Assembly (NCBI GenBank): GCA_029262315.1
Contig: JAJCZP010000021.1
Span: 1 to 32,888, forward strand
Source: Deltaproteobacteria bacterium
GTDB taxonomy: Bacteria; Desulfobacterota; Binatia; UTPRO1
DNA length: 32,888 nt
Direction of reading: 5' to 3'
Below, piece by piece: positions 32,361 to 32,888 of the stretch. A program made the translations under genes and the position numbers. Position 1 is the stretch's first letter. Each line of letters begins with the position of its first letter. Below the pieces are notes generated by a model, which saw only the letters and a program-made list of their open reading frames with translations, was not told the origin of the DNA and did no database searches.

Positions 32361-32888
32361 ATGGCGCGAGAGATTCCGACAGCAGTGGCCATCAACGAAG
32401 CTATTCGCATCGCGATGGAAACCGATCCCGACGTCATTCTCATGGGTGAGGACGTGGCGGGTGGCGGCACGCGTGAGGCCGAGGGCACGACCGAGATCGG
32501 CGGCATCATGGGCGTCACCCGGGGGCTGAACACCCAGTTCGGCAACGATCGCGTCCTCGACACACCGATCAGCGAGATGGGCATCCTCGGCACCGCCGTC
32601 GGCGCGGCAATGACGGGACTCCGCCCCATCGTCGAGCTGATGTTCATCGACTTTCTCGGGGTGTGTCTCGATCCGCTGCTGAATCAAGCCGCCAAGATGC
32701 GCTACATGCTCGGGGGGAAGGCCCGGGTACCGCTTACGGTACGTACCGTGACGGGCGCCGGCATGCAGTCCGCTGCCCAGCACTCGCAGTCCCTGTATTG
32801 GATAACGGCCGGCATTCCCGGTTTGAAGACCGTAATCCCCTCCAACGCTTACGACGCGAAGGGCCTGCTACTCGCCGCCATTCGCGAC
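32361..32888 (+). CDS. 2-oxoacid/acetoin dehydrogenase E1 component, beta subunit (3' end outside window)
   Basis: The first 176 codons are open to the window end, with no stop. ATG 32361 has CAGGAG upstream and starts MAREIPTAVAINEAIRIAM. VILMGEDVAGGG, VLDTPISEMGILGTAVGAA and VPLTVRTVTGAG are standard E1-beta motifs, including the TPISE glutamate that activates thiamine diphosphate. It pairs with the alpha subunit as a heterotetramer. About half of the usual 330 aa is present. Confidence 0.93.
   Translation, partial: MAREIPTAVAINEAIRIAMETDPDVILMGEDVAGGGTREAEGTTEIGGIMGVTRGLNTQFGNDRVLDTPISEMGILGTAVGAAMTGLRPIVELMFIDFLGVCLDPLLNQAAKMRYMLGGKARVPLTVRTVTGAGMQSAAQHSQSLYWITAGIPGLKTVIPSNAYDAKGLLLAAIRD

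Noticed and set aside
1-32888. CRISPR arrays, tRNA and rRNA genes
   Set aside because: No regularly spaced repeats, tRNA-like cloverleaf or rRNA sequence were recognised by reading; a tRNA or covariance scan was not possible here.

Overview
The window is a GC-rich bacterial chromosome segment, probably from an uncultured Gram-negative soil or sediment organism. It has periplasmic c-type cytochromes, a Nos membrane complex and lipoprotein-type signals. It combines a Sec-type (clade II-like) nitrous oxide reductase cluster with a dense CoA-ester catabolic island. That mix resembles metagenome-derived Binatota, Rokubacteria or deltaproteobacterial genomes, but this taxonomic guess is inference and weak.

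Layout. (1) 1-4831, plus strand: a 5'-truncated peptidoglycan amidase, a secreted M48-like metalloprotease candidate with a tandem Cys-rich repeat, a one-pass membrane TPR-like protein, and a membrane protein with three internal Cys-pair repeats. Two long gene-poor gaps (2567-3295 and 4832-5637) lie here, and the first holds a relic of a transposase helix-turn-helix. (2) 5638-6238: a two-CBS protein and a headless fragment of a deazaflavin-dependent nitroreductase-like gene. (3) 6266-17624, minus strand: the N2O respiration locus, in transcription order apbE, then rrf2, diheme cytochrome c, nosZ, a nosR-nosD fusion, nosF, nosY, a cupredoxin-like gene, nosL and a monoheme cytochrome c. (4) 17751-20610, minus strand: amidohydrolase, crotonase and acyl-CoA dehydrogenase. 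(5) 20711-30229, plus strand: fatty acid hydroxylase/sterol desaturase, SDR, TetR regulator, second acyl-CoA dehydrogenase, thiolase-fold protein with its DUF35 partner, enoyl-CoA hydratase, citryl-CoA-lyase-like protein, acyl-CoA ligase and zinc alcohol dehydrogenase. (6) 30306-32888: a divergent crotonase and a 2-oxoacid (acetoin/pyruvate type) dehydrogenase E1 alpha/beta pair, the beta gene cut by the window end.

How the genes fit together. NosZ reduces N2O to N2 in the periplasm. Its cytochromes, and NosR flavinylated by ApbE, can bring electrons; NosD/F/Y and NosL assemble the copper sites; the Rrf2 protein with three cysteines is the likely NO or redox sensor. In this genome NosR and NosD are one polypeptide, joined by a segment that looks like the old NosD signal peptide. 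The catabolic island can activate an acid to its CoA ester, desaturate it, hydrate it and cleave it. The thiolase-fold protein lacks the usual cysteine nucleophile and is paired with a DUF35 protein, as in steroid side-chain aldolases, so a retro-aldol cleavage is likelier than thiolysis. Several island enzymes lack textbook catalytic residues (one crotonase, the amidohydrolase, the citryl-CoA-lyase-like protein), which suggests unusual chemistry. The substrate cannot be read from the sequence; a branched, isoprenoid-like or sterol-like acid is a reasonable guess.
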